Part shown: positions 1 to 6,669 of the stretch, in pieces
Numbering within the stretch: position 1 is the stretch's first letter
Layout: the number at the start of each line of letters is the position of its first letter
Source of the DNA: Actinomycetota bacterium
GTDB taxonomy: Bacteria > Actinomycetota > Thermoleophilia > UBA2241
Direction of reading: 5' to 3'
Assembly (NCBI GenBank): GCA_003164655.1
Contig: PLTW01000082.1
Coordinates: 1-15,082 of the forward strand
Length of the DNA stretch: 15,082 bases
Program-made: the position numbers and the translations under genes
The notes under the pieces: generated by a model
What the model saw: the letters and a program-made list of their open reading frames with translations, nothing else
The model's database searches: none
What the model was told of the DNA's origin: nothing

Positions 1-51
1 TGGGCCGCCGCCGCTCCCGCCGCGAGCCTGTACTCCGGGCGGCCCCAAACG

Positions 52-57
52 TAGACT
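52..57 (+). promoter_or_regulatory. Weak candidate -10 element upstream of the family-5 binding protein gene
   Basis: TAGACT at 52-57 fits the TANNNT core of a sigma-70-like -10 box and lies 33 bases before the ATG at 91. The hexamer 17 bases upstream (TGTACT, 29-34) matches TTGACA at only three positions. This is a visual match in GC-rich sequence and could be chance. The window starts too close to the gene to exclude a promoter or co-transcribed gene further upstream. Confidence 0.2.
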
Positions 58-90
58 GGGCGCGATCGGGGCACCGGCAAAGGGGACGTC

Positions 91-1827
91 ATGGCAGGCG
101 GCACTCAGTTCCAGCATGAATATGCGGACCATCTCGTGCACGAGGTACGCGCGGGTCGCATGACCCGGCGCGAGCTGCTCGTGCGGGCCGGCGTGGTCGG
201 CCTGTCGGCGACGCTTGTCGGCCAGATCCTGGCCGCTTGCGGCAGCGCGAGCTCGAGCACGTCGAGCGGCGCTACGACCGCCGGCTCGGGAGGCACGCCC
301 AAGAAGGGCGGCACCCTGGTGTTCGCCTGGGACTCGGAGCCGGCCACACTCGATCCCGCCATCGCCTGGAACCTCGTCGACTGGCAGGTCGAGCACGGCG
401 TCTTCGAGAGCCTCTACAAGTACCACGCTGTACCAGGCGTGGCGGGTACGACTCTCGAGCCGGCCATGGCGGCCGCCATGCCGACCATGAGCAACGGCGG
501 CAAGACCTACACGATCAAGCTCAAGCCGGGCATCCTCTTTCAGCCGCCGATCAATCGCGAAGTCACCGCCGAGGACTTCAAGTACAGCTTCGAGCGCATG
601 ATGCGCCTGCCCAACGCTCCCGGCACCTACTTCTATACGAACGTCGTGGGGGCGGCCGCCTACCAGGCGGGCAAGGCGGCTCATGTCGCCGGCTACAAGG
701 CGCTCGACAAGTACACCATCGAGATCGACCTCGACCAGCCCGACCTGGCCTTTCTGAACGCTCTCACCGTCGACTTCTGCGACCCCATCCCCAAGGAGTG
801 GGTCGCCAAGTGGGGCAACCAGAAGGTCGGTCGCCATCCGCTGGGCACGGGCCCCTTCATGTTCGAGAGCTGGACCCCCGGCCAGGAGATCACCCTGGCG
901 CGCAACCCGAACTACCGCGACGCCGCCCACGTCTGGCTCGACGGTATCAAGTTCGAGCTCGCCGACACCGCCCAGTCGGCCTTCCTCAAGCTGCAGCGCG
1001 GCGACATCGACGTGCTCGGCAACAACGTGCCGCCGGCCAACGTGCTGTCGGTCCTGAGCAGTCCCGAATGGAAGCCCTACGTCTACCGCGAGCCGGTCAT
1101 CGGCACCATCTACCTGTTCCTCAACGTGCAGTTCCCGCCGCTCGACAACGTTTTGGTGCGACAGGCGATCAGCTGGGCGATCGACCGCGACAAGCTCGTC
1201 AAGCTGCTCACCGGGCAGGGGCAGGCTCTCTACCAGGTGTATCCTCCCGGCATGCCGGGCTACCAGGCCGACAAGAAGTGGTACGGCTACGACCCGGCCA
1301 AGGCCAAGCAGCTCCTGGCCCAGGCGGGCTTTGCGAACGGCTTCAAGACGACGCTCTACACCGACAACGTCGACCCGTATCCCAAGCTCTTCCAGTCGAT
1401 CCAGAACGACCTCGAGGCCGTGGGCATCAAGGCCGGCCTGACGACGATGAGCAATTCGAGCTTCGACACCTTCGCCTCGACCGCCCACAGCGCGTCCATC
1501 GGGCGCTACCTGTGGTACATGGACTTCCCCGACCCGTCCGACTGGATCTCGCCCCTGTTCTCAAAGGCCGCGGCCGTCTCGGAAGGCACGAACAACAGCT
1601 TCTGGTGGAGCCCGACTCTCGAGAAGATGATGACCGAGGCGCAGACCATGACCGACGCCACGGCGCGCCTCGCCAAGTACGACGACATTCAGGCCTACAT
1701 CATGAGCCAGGCGCCCTACGTGACCCTGTACTCGCCGGTCATGACGACGATGTGCTCCAAACGGGTAGGCGGTTTCTACCTGCACGAGGTCTACACCTAC
1801 GACCCCACCCACTACTGGGTCCAGTAG
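91..1827 (+). CDS. ABC transporter substrate-binding lipoprotein, family 5 (peptide/nickel/opine type)
   Basis: This 578-residue protein is a probable extracytoplasmic binding component of a peptide-, nickel- or oligosaccharide-type ABC importer. The ATG is preceded by AAAGGGGA at 79-86. The N-terminus has a twin-arginine signal (TRREL, Arg26-Arg27), a hydrophobic stretch (about 32-47) and the lipobox LAAC with Cys50. A Ser/Thr/Gly-rich linker follows to about residue 70. Tat export and lipid anchoring are therefore likely. The mature part begins with the family-5 pattern GGTLVFAWDSEPATLDP and later has ARNPNYRDAAHVWLDGIKFE, both typical of DppA/OppA-like proteins; the length is also typical. 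No permease or ATPase of this class follows: the next gene is a diguanylate cyclase. Partners may lie upstream of the window, or the protein may be an orphan. The substrate cannot be told from sequence. Confidence 0.93.
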   Translation: MAGGTQFQHEYADHLVHEVRAGRMTRRELLVRAGVVGLSATLVGQILAACGSASSSTSSGATTAGSGGTPKKGGTLVFAWDSEPATLDPAIAWNLVDWQVEHGVFESLYKYHAVPGVAGTTLEPAMAAAMPTMSNGGKTYTIKLKPGILFQPPINREVTAEDFKYSFERMMRLPNAPGTYFYTNVVGAAAYQAGKAAHVAGYKALDKYTIEIDLDQPDLAFLNALTVDFCDPIPKEWVAKWGNQKVGRHPLGTGPFMFESWTPGQEITLARNPNYRDAAHVWLDGIKFELADTAQSAFLKLQRGDIDVLGNNVPPANVLSVLSSPEWKPYVYREPVIGTIYLFLNVQFPPLDNVLVRQAISWAIDRDKLVKLLTGQGQALYQVYPPGMPGYQADKKWYGYDPAKAKQLLAQAGFANGFKTTLYTDNVDPYPKLFQSIQNDLEAVGIKAGLTTMSNSSFDTFASTAHSASIGRYLWYMDFPDPSDWISPLFSKAAAVSEGTNNSFWWSPTLEKMMTEAQTMTDATARLAKYDDIQAYIMSQAPYVTLYSPVMTTMCSKRVGGFYLHEVYTYDPTHYWVQ

Positions 1828-1846
1828 CGGGTCGCAGACCGGGCGC

Positions 1847-1875
1847 TGCGGCGCGCCGACCTTTGGCGCGCCGCA
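1847..1875 (+). terminator. Candidate hairpin terminator after the family-5 binding protein gene
   Basis: Two perfectly complementary 11-base arms (1847-1857 and 1865-1875, core GCGGCGCGCC / GGCGCGCCGC) flank a 7-base loop GACCTTT. The hairpin begins 19 bases after the TAG stop. It has no T-tract, so it is not a textbook intrinsic terminator. T-less hairpins are often proposed as terminators in high-GC actinobacteria, but here this is inference. Confidence 0.4.
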
Positions 1876-1937
1876 CCCACGGCCGCCGCATCGACGGCCG
1901 CCGACCTTTGGCGCGCCGCACCGACAGGCGGCGCGCC
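1850..1937 (+). repeat. Cluster of four GGCGCGCC palindromes with a 23-bp direct repeat
   Basis: The 8-mer GGCGCGCC occurs at 1850, 1865, 1910 and 1930. A 23-base stretch starting GCCGACCTTTGGCG is present identically at 1855-1877 and 1900-1922, with a 45-base period. Copies 1 and 2 form the hairpin 1847-1875. Copies 3 and 4 form a second perfect 10-bp hairpin (1910-1919 with 1928-1937, loop ACCGACAG). Because all the arms are alike, they can also pair across hairpins. The block fills much of the 220-base gap between the binding-protein gene and the diguanylate cyclase gene. No coding function is apparent. Confidence 0.75.
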
Positions 1938-2047
1938 GACATCAGGCAGGCGGATTCAAGCACGGCCCGCTTGGGTATCTGTACTTTCGTTGTGTCGTTC
2001 GTTGCGGGCGCCGGGAGCGCCCGGAGTGCGCGACTTTTGGGCTGTGC

Positions 2048-2986
2048 GTGTACCCGATCGTGGTCGTCGCCCGCATGCCGGAGCACACAAGTCATATGGA
2101 GCGCGAGAAGTCGCTCGAGACGGAGCGCGATTTCTTTGCCGCCGTGCTCGAGTCCGCCGATGCTTTCATCCTGGTGCTCGACTGCGCCGGACGTATTCTG
2201 CAGGCCAACCGCACCGTGGAGCGCGCGACCGGGCACTCCGACGACGATCTGCGCGGCCGCCAGTTCGCTTCCGTGCTGCCCATTCGCGAAGCCGCCGCGG
2301 CCTTCGGCGAGGGCCTGCGGCGCCTCAACCAGGGCGCGGTCGCCTACCCGTTCGAGAGCCACTGGGTGACGCGCTCGGGGGAGCGGCTGCTCGTCGCCGG
2401 CTCACTGACGCCGCTGCGCGACGGCGACGGGGTGTTGAGCCACGTCGTCATCACGGCGTCCGACATCACCCAGCGCCGCGCTCTCGAAGACGAGCTGCGC
2501 ATGATGTCGTTGCGCGACGACATGACGGGTCTCTACAACCGCCGCGGCTTCTCGCTGCTGGCCGAGCAGCGGCTCAAGGACGACCGCCGCTCCGGGTCGA
2601 CCCTGACGATGGTCTACGCCGATGTCGACCACCTCAAGGCGATCAACGACCAGTTCGGTCATAACGCCGGCGACATCGCCCTGGTGCTGTGCGCCCAGGC
2701 GCTCGAGGCGACCTTCCGCGAGTCCGATATCGTAGCTCGCATCGGCGGCGACGAGTTCGTGGTGCTGGCCGAAGCCGACACGCGCGAGCTCACCACCGTG
2801 GCGCTGCGGCTCGAGAAGGAGCTCGATCCGCGGACGGCCGCGTCGGGCCTGCGGTTCCCCGTCTCGCTGACGATCGGGTCGGCCCACTCCCGGCCGCCAC
2901 ACGGTCTCTCGCTCGATGAGTTGCTGCAGCGGGCCGACGAGTTCATGTACGAGCGCAAACACCGCGCGCCGGCTCAGCTGACGTAG
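2048..2986 (+). CDS. PAS-GGDEF diguanylate cyclase
   Basis: This protein of about 312 residues is predicted to make cyclic di-GMP from two GTP in the cytoplasm. A PAS sensor domain covers roughly residues 25-145, beginning DFFAAVLESADAFILVLDCAGRI and ending at the typical DITQRRALEDEL linker. A GGDEF domain follows at about 150-305, with the DDMTGLYNRRGF opening and the metal-binding YADVDHLKAINDQFGH stretch. The active-site motif GGDEF is intact at 233-237. An allosteric I-site RESD (224-227) lies exactly five residues before it, so product inhibition is likely. There are no membrane segments. The start is uncertain: GTG at 2048, or ATG at 2075 or 2096 (giving MEREKSLETERDFF); none has a strong ribosome site. 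The ligand of the PAS domain is unknown. The downstream neighbour is convergent, so this is probably a single-gene unit. Confidence 0.93.
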   Translation: MYPIVVVARMPEHTSHMEREKSLETERDFFAAVLESADAFILVLDCAGRILQANRTVERATGHSDDDLRGRQFASVLPIREAAAAFGEGLRRLNQGAVAYPFESHWVTRSGERLLVAGSLTPLRDGDGVLSHVVITASDITQRRALEDELRMMSLRDDMTGLYNRRGFSLLAEQRLKDDRRSGSTLTMVYADVDHLKAINDQFGHNAGDIALVLCAQALEATFRESDIVARIGGDEFVVLAEADTRELTTVALRLEKELDPRTAASGLRFPVSLTIGSAHSRPPHGLSLDELLQRADEFMYERKHRAPAQLT

Positions 2987-2991
2987 TCTCC

Positions 2992-3024
2992 GGGCCGCGC
3001 CCGGCGGGCGCGTCGGCGCGGCCC
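2992..3024. terminator. Bidirectional hairpin between convergent genes
   Basis: A perfect 10-bp inverted repeat, GGGCCGCGCC (2992-3001) and GGCGCGGCCC (3015-3024), has a 13-base loop. It lies five bases after the diguanylate cyclase stop and 31 bases after the MFS stop read on the other strand. Its place between two convergent genes makes a shared terminator likely. There is no clear U-tract on either side, only AAAG after the right arm. Confidence 0.5.
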
Positions 3025-3025
3025 A

Positions 3026-3069
3026 AAGTCGGCCTGCGATCCCACGAAGTCGGCCTTACGATCCCACGA
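3026..3069 (-). repeat. Tandem 22/23-bp repeat overlapping the 3' end of the MFS gene
   Basis: AAGTCGGCCT-GCGATCCCACGA (two blocks, 3026-3047) is repeated as AAGTCGGCCT-TACGATCCCACGA (3047-3069). The downstream copy contains the last codons and TAA stop (3056-3058) of the minus-strand MFS gene. The other copy lies just past the stop. It looks like a small local duplication of the gene's 3' end with slight divergence. Confidence 0.7.
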
Positions 3070-4345
3070 CGGGCGGCTTGAGCGTGGTCTCCAGCGAGGT
3101 CTCCGGCGGTCCGCCGCGGGGAGTCCTTGCGCCCGGCGGCTCGCCGAAGCGGCCGCCGAGGCGCAGCAGCGGAAAGCAGACGGCGCCGGCCAGCCCGGCC
3201 GCGGCGACCACGAGGTACGCTCCTCTGCTGCCCATGGCGTCCACGGCGTAGCCGCCGCAGAGCGGGCCGAGCGCATACCCGCCCAGGTAGGCCGTCGTCC
3301 AGGCTCCCATGTAGCGGCCGCGCAGCTCGACGGGGGCAAAGGCGGCCACCACCGTCGCGGCGACGGGGATCAGGATAACGACTCCCAGGCTGACCAGAAG
3401 CACGAGCGCGACGCTCAGCCAGCCCCAGGGCAGCCACGGCGCCAGACCGAGGCCAAGGCCGATCAGGGCGCTGGCTCCCGAGAGCAGCAGCAACGGGTTC
3501 CAGGCGCGCGTGAGGCGCACCACGGGGAACTGCAGCACGCTGAGTCCCACAGCGTAGGCGAGCACCAGCCGCGCCCACTGGCCGGCCGAGATGCCGTGTG
3601 CCTCCTGCATCGCCACCGGGAAGGTCGAGAGGATCTGGCCGTACCCGTAGAGCGGCAAGAAGGTGACGGCGCAGAAGGCCAGAAAGCGCCGGTCACGCAG
3701 GATGTGGGCGTAGCCGCCGCCGGCCGGGCGCAGCCCGGCCGGCGGCGGCTTTGTTTCGTGCAGCGCGCCGACGATGATGAGCAGAAATACCAGGCAGACC
3801 GCGCCGCCCATGGCGAACAGCAGCCGGTACTCGGGTGGCGCTCCCAGAAAGGCGAGGGCGATCAGCGGACCCACGATCATCGAGACGTTGATCGCCGTGC
3901 GCACGATGCCGAACGCCTCGGCCCGGCGGCGCCGGCTGGTGAGATCGGCGATCATGGCGTTGCTGGCCGTGAGGAACATCGACCAGCCGAAGGCGGCTTC
4001 GATCGCCACCACGAGCACGACCTGGAGCAGGCTGTGCGACAGCGCGAGGCCAACGTACAGGACGGCGCTGCCGCAGACCGCCAGCACCAGCACCGCGCGC
4101 CGTCCGAAGTGATCGGCGAAGGCGCCGCCGAGAATCTGAAAGGGCAGGCCGGCCAGGCTGGTCAGGCCCAGGACGAGGCCGACCACGGTCATCGAGATGT
4201 GCAGGCCGTTTCTGAGGAACAGCGTCTCGAAGGGGTAGGACATGTCGACGCCGATGACGTAGACGAGGATGCCGGCGGTCAGCAGCCAGAATTGCGGCGG
4301 AAACTCGCGCAGGCTGCGCGCGGCGCGGCCGATGGTCCGCTTCAC
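3056..4345 (-). CDS. Major facilitator superfamily transporter (exporter-like)
   Basis: This inner-membrane secondary transporter has about 429 residues when read from the GTG at 4345 (sequence KRTIGRAARSLREFPPQFWLL). The open frame continues upstream to 4504, but that extension is Arg/Pro-rich, has no convincing start and would put about 50 atypical residues before the first membrane helix, so I reject it. Hydrophobic segments fit 12 helices in two halves of six. Loop 2-3 carries the MFS motif A form GGAFADHFGRR (about 73-83). The basic cytoplasmic link after helix 6 reads HETKPPPAGLRPAGGGY and is encoded by a perfect palindrome. The C-terminus is short and Gly/Pro-rich. The overall look is that of MdtH/drug-efflux-like MFS proteins, but the substrate is unknown. 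The gene is divergent from the PhoU-like gene and convergent with the diguanylate cyclase gene. Confidence 0.9.
   Translation of the reverse strand: MKRTIGRAARSLREFPPQFWLLTAGILVYVIGVDMSYPFETLFLRNGLHISMTVVGLVLGLTSLAGLPFQILGGAFADHFGRRAVLVLAVCGSAVLYVGLALSHSLLQVVLVVAIEAAFGWSMFLTASNAMIADLTSRRRRAEAFGIVRTAINVSMIVGPLIALAFLGAPPEYRLLFAMGGAVCLVFLLIIVGALHETKPPPAGLRPAGGGYAHILRDRRFLAFCAVTFLPLYGYGQILSTFPVAMQEAHGISAGQWARLVLAYAVGLSVLQFPVVRLTRAWNPLLLLSGASALIGLGLGLAPWLPWGWLSVALVLLVSLGVVILIPVAATVVAAFAPVELRGRYMGAWTTAYLGGYALGPLCGGYAVDAMGSRGAYLVVAAAGLAGAVCFPLLRLGGRFGEPPGARTPRGGPPETSLETTLKPPVVGS
3712..3750. repeat. 18-bp perfect palindrome with 3-base loop inside the MFS gene
   Basis: Bases 3712-3729 and 3733-3750 are exact reverse complements around the loop GCA (arms start AGCCGCCGCCGG). 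On the plus strand the hairpin is followed directly by TTTGTTTC, which gives it the look of an intrinsic terminator running antisense to the MFS gene. On the MFS mRNA it sits inside the codons for the loop between helices 6 and 7. Confidence 0.8.
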
Positions 4346-4406
4346 AGGTTCACGGGTTGTGCCACGCCGGCCGTTGCCACATGGTCGTGAGTATATCGTC
4401 GCGCCT

Positions 4407-4451
4407 GCCGGAGCCGGCCGCCGGAGCTGGTTCGCCGGAGCCGGCCGCCGG
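4407..4451. repeat. 18-bp direct repeat in the MFS/PhoU-like divergent region
   Basis: GCCGGAGCCGGCCGCCGG is present at 4407-4424 and again at 4434-4451, a 27-base period. It lies upstream of both divergent genes, beyond the proposed MFS start at 4345 and before the PhoU-like start at 4594. It could be paired binding sites or simple GC-rich duplication. Confidence 0.6.
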
Positions 4452-4477
4452 CGCGGGCGCGGGCGGCGGTGTCGCGA

Positions 4478-4507
4478 GCTCAGCTTTTGGCGTACGCTGA
4501 GCAAAAG
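4478..4507. promoter_or_regulatory. Interleaved inverted repeats upstream of the PhoU-like gene
   Basis: GCTCAGC (4478-4484) pairs with GCTGAGC (4496-4502), and CTTTTG (4484-4489) pairs with CAAAAG (4502-4507). The two dyads overlap and are offset, so only one can form fully at a time. The element is the least GC-rich patch of the divergent region. It may be an operator or an RNA switch in the leader of the gene at 4594. No known motif is recognised. Confidence 0.35.
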
Positions 4508-4593
4508 TGTCGTCGATCGCCTGCGTGCGGGTCGTCACGCTGCCTTGTGCGACAGGGGCGCGGGGCCGCGCCGGCGGCGGCAGGGAGGAAGTC

Positions 4594-5241
4594 ATGGTCA
4601 ACACGGCGCGGTTTCGGCGGGCGGTCGGCAACCTTGGGCGAGGAGCCGGTACACCGCTGATCGCCATTCTTGAGCTGCAGCTCGCCGAGACCGCCACCGC
4701 GTGCCGGCTGGCGCGGGCGGTGGCCGAGGGCAGAGTCGCCCCGGGCGAGGCGCCCGAGAAGATGGCCGAGATCGAGCACCGCGGCGACACGCTGCGGGCC
4801 GAGCTCGTGGCCGGGCTGGCCGGGGCGCCGGCGGCGCCCATCGATCGCGAGGACCTCTTTCGCCTGTCGCGCTCGATCGACGATGTGCTCGACAACCTGC
4901 GCGACTTCGTGCGTGAGTGGGACCTGTACGAGATCGCGGCCGCCGATGCCTACCTGGGCCTGCTCGACGCCACCGCGAGCGGCCTCGACGACCTGCGTCT
5001 GGCGGTAAAGACGATCGCGCGGGACGCCAGAGAGACCAGCCAGTCCGCCCTGGCGTCCAAGAAGTCGGCCAACGAGATCCGGCGCCTCTACGACGTCGAG
5101 ATCGGACGCCTCTTTCGGGGCGAGCTCACCATGGACGTCCTCAAGTGCCGTGAGCTGCTGCGCCGGCTCGACGTCGTGGGACTGCGCTTGAACGAGGCGG
5201 CCGACGCGCTGGCCGACGCGGCCGTCAAGCGTCGCGCCTGA
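4594..5241 (+). CDS. PhoU-like DUF47 family protein
   Basis: This all-helical cytoplasmic protein of 215 residues belongs to the PhoU-related DUF47 group. These proteins are usually linked to phosphate transport, often next to PiT-type transporters. The ATG at 4594 is chosen because AGGGAGGA (4582-4589) precedes it at good spacing and the length fits the family; upstream in-frame starts would add a low-complexity Gly/Arg segment. Typical PhoU-fold signatures are visible: the EIEHRGDTLRAEL helix (about 54-66), PIDREDLFRLSRSIDDVLDNLRDF across the middle, and a C-terminal helix ending NEAADALADAAVKRRA. The acidic positions of the first two motifs correspond to the metal-cluster E/D patterns of the PhoU fold. 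No PiT gene lies nearby. The neighbours are a divergent MFS gene and, 161 bases downstream, an ABC importer. Confidence 0.85.
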   Translation: MVNTARFRRAVGNLGRGAGTPLIAILELQLAETATACRLARAVAEGRVAPGEAPEKMAEIEHRGDTLRAELVAGLAGAPAAPIDREDLFRLSRSIDDVLDNLRDFVREWDLYEIAAADAYLGLLDATASGLDDLRLAVKTIARDARETSQSALASKKSANEIRRLYDVEIGRLFRGELTMDVLKCRELLRRLDVVGLRLNEAADALADAAVKRRA

Positions 5242-5402
5242 CACGCCGACCTTGCCCCCCGCTCGACGACGTGATAAGAACCGCTTGGGGCTCATTAAAG
5301 ACTGACCGTGTCGTCATGTCGTCACAACAATCGACCGCGACGATACGGGAGTCGCCCACGGGCCGGCAGAATCGCATACCTTTGGCGCAGGAGGGACGGA
5401 AT

Positions 5403-6623
5403 ATGAGTGAAGAGCAGCTTCCAGGCACAGGTTCCGAGAGATCCGGGTTGACCCGGCGCCAGTTCGTCGAGCGCGGCGCGATCGGCGCCGTCGGTCTGGC
5501 GAGCCTCGGTTCGATCCCCGCACTGCTCGCCGCCTGCGGCAGCTCTTCGAGCTCCAGCTCGAGCTCGAGCAGCGCCTCGGCGAGTCCCGCGGGGCTGGCC
5601 ACGGCCCTGCCCAGCGGCGGCCTGGCCGCCCTGGAGACGGCCGCCAAGGCCGAGGGCAAGCTCAACACCATCGCCCTGCCGCCCAACTGGGCCAACTACG
5701 GCAAGATCATCAGCGGTTTCCAGAGCAAGTACGGCATCACCGTCAACAACGCCGCGCCCAACGACACCTCGGCGCAAGAAAACCAGGCCATCACGAGCCT
5801 CAAGGGCCAGTCGCGCGCTCCCGACGTCGTCGACGTCGGTCCGTCGTTTGCCGCCTCCGGCCAGGCCGCGGGCCTGTTCACTCCCTACTTCGTGCAGACC
5901 TGGGCCAGCATCCCCGACTCCATGAAGGACCCCACGGGCTACTGGTACGGCGACTACTACGGCGTGATCTCCTTCGGCACCAACACCAATGTGCAGAAGG
6001 TGCCGCCCAAGGACTGGTCCGACCTGCTCAACCCGCGCTATCACGGCCAGGTGGCCATCGACGGCGACCCGCGTTCGGCCAACGACGCCTTCTCGGCGGT
6101 CTATGCCGCGGCCCTGGCCAACGGCGGCTCGCTCGACAACATCCAGCCCGGCATCGACTTCTTCGCCAAGCTCAAGAAGATCGGCAACTACATCCCTGCC
6201 GACGCCCTGCCGGCCAACATCTCCAAGGGCTCGACGCCGATCGCCATCATCTGGGACTACCTGAACCTGGCCAACAAGCAGACCTTCGCCGGCAACCCGC
6301 CCTACACGGTGTCGATCCCCACGACCGGCGTCTACGGCGGCTTCTACGCCCAGGCGATCAGCGCGACGGCCCCCAACCCCAACGCCGCCCGCCTCTGGCA
6401 GGAGTACATCTACTCAGACGAGGGCCAGCTCCTCTACCTCGAGGGCTTCACGCACCCGGCGCGCTTCGCCGACATGGCCAAGCGCGGCGTCATTCCGGCC
6501 TCGGTGATGGCGGCCATGCCGCCGGCCAGCGCCTATGCCAGCATCCAGTTCGCCTCGCAGGCCCAGATCAAGGCGGCGACTGCGGTCGTCACCGCTCAGT
6601 GGGGCACGAAGGTCGCGGGCTAA
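5403..6623 (+). CDS. ABC transporter substrate-binding lipoprotein (polyamine/phosphonate/iron-like, SBP family 1/13 type)
   Basis: This 406-residue extracytoplasmic binding protein is the first gene of a four-gene import operon. The ATG at 5403 follows AGGAGGGA (5390-5397); upstream in-frame starts lack a ribosome site. The N-terminus has a Tat motif (LTRRQFVERG, Arg18-Arg19), a hydrophobic run, then the lipobox LLAAC with Cys45. A stretch of almost pure serine follows to about residue 57, a flexible linker to the mature domain. The mature part begins at about 73 with ETAAKAEGKLNTIALP and includes APDVVDVGPSFAA and GYWYGDYYGVISFGTNT, as in PotD-, PhnS- or FbpA-like clamshell proteins. The two tyrosines of YWYGDYYG may line the pocket, but I cannot assign iron versus polyamine or phosphonate. 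Separate permease genes argue against the fused-permease iron type. Confidence 0.92.
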   Translation: MSEEQLPGTGSERSGLTRRQFVERGAIGAVGLASLGSIPALLAACGSSSSSSSSSSSASASPAGLATALPSGGLAALETAAKAEGKLNTIALPPNWANYGKIISGFQSKYGITVNNAAPNDTSAQENQAITSLKGQSRAPDVVDVGPSFAASGQAAGLFTPYFVQTWASIPDSMKDPTGYWYGDYYGVISFGTNTNVQKVPPKDWSDLLNPRYHGQVAIDGDPRSANDAFSAVYAAALANGGSLDNIQPGIDFFAKLKKIGNYIPADALPANISKGSTPIAIIWDYLNLANKQTFAGNPPYTVSIPTTGVYGGFYAQAISATAPNPNAARLWQEYIYSDEGQLLYLEGFTHPARFADMAKRGVIPASVMAAMPPASAYASIQFASQAQIKAATAVVTAQWGTKVAG

Positions 6624-6669
6624 AGACACGGAGCGTGCGCGATCACACTGACCTACGGGCTGCGTGTGC

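Noticed and set aside
1739..2362. Minus-strand frame covering the GGCGCGCC cluster
   Set aside because: Most of it is antisense to recognised genes, and the unique part translates the repeats as Arg-rich low complexity.
237..2369. Plus-strand open frame of about 710 codons across the first binding protein and into the cyclase
   Set aside because: It runs out of frame through two well-recognised genes, and its Arg/Pro-rich translation shows no domain.
4346..4504. N-terminal extension of the MFS protein
   Set aside because: It translates the GC-rich direct repeats, has no ribosome site, and does not resemble MFS N-termini; GTG 4345 fits better.
4507..4593. N-terminal extension of the PhoU-like protein from GTG 4507
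   Set aside because: The strong ribosome site before ATG 4594 and the family length support the later start.
5537..5580. Serine-codon repeat (AGCTCGAGC...) as a possible DNA repeat element
   Set aside because: It encodes the poly-serine linker directly after the lipobox cysteine, a common lipoprotein feature.
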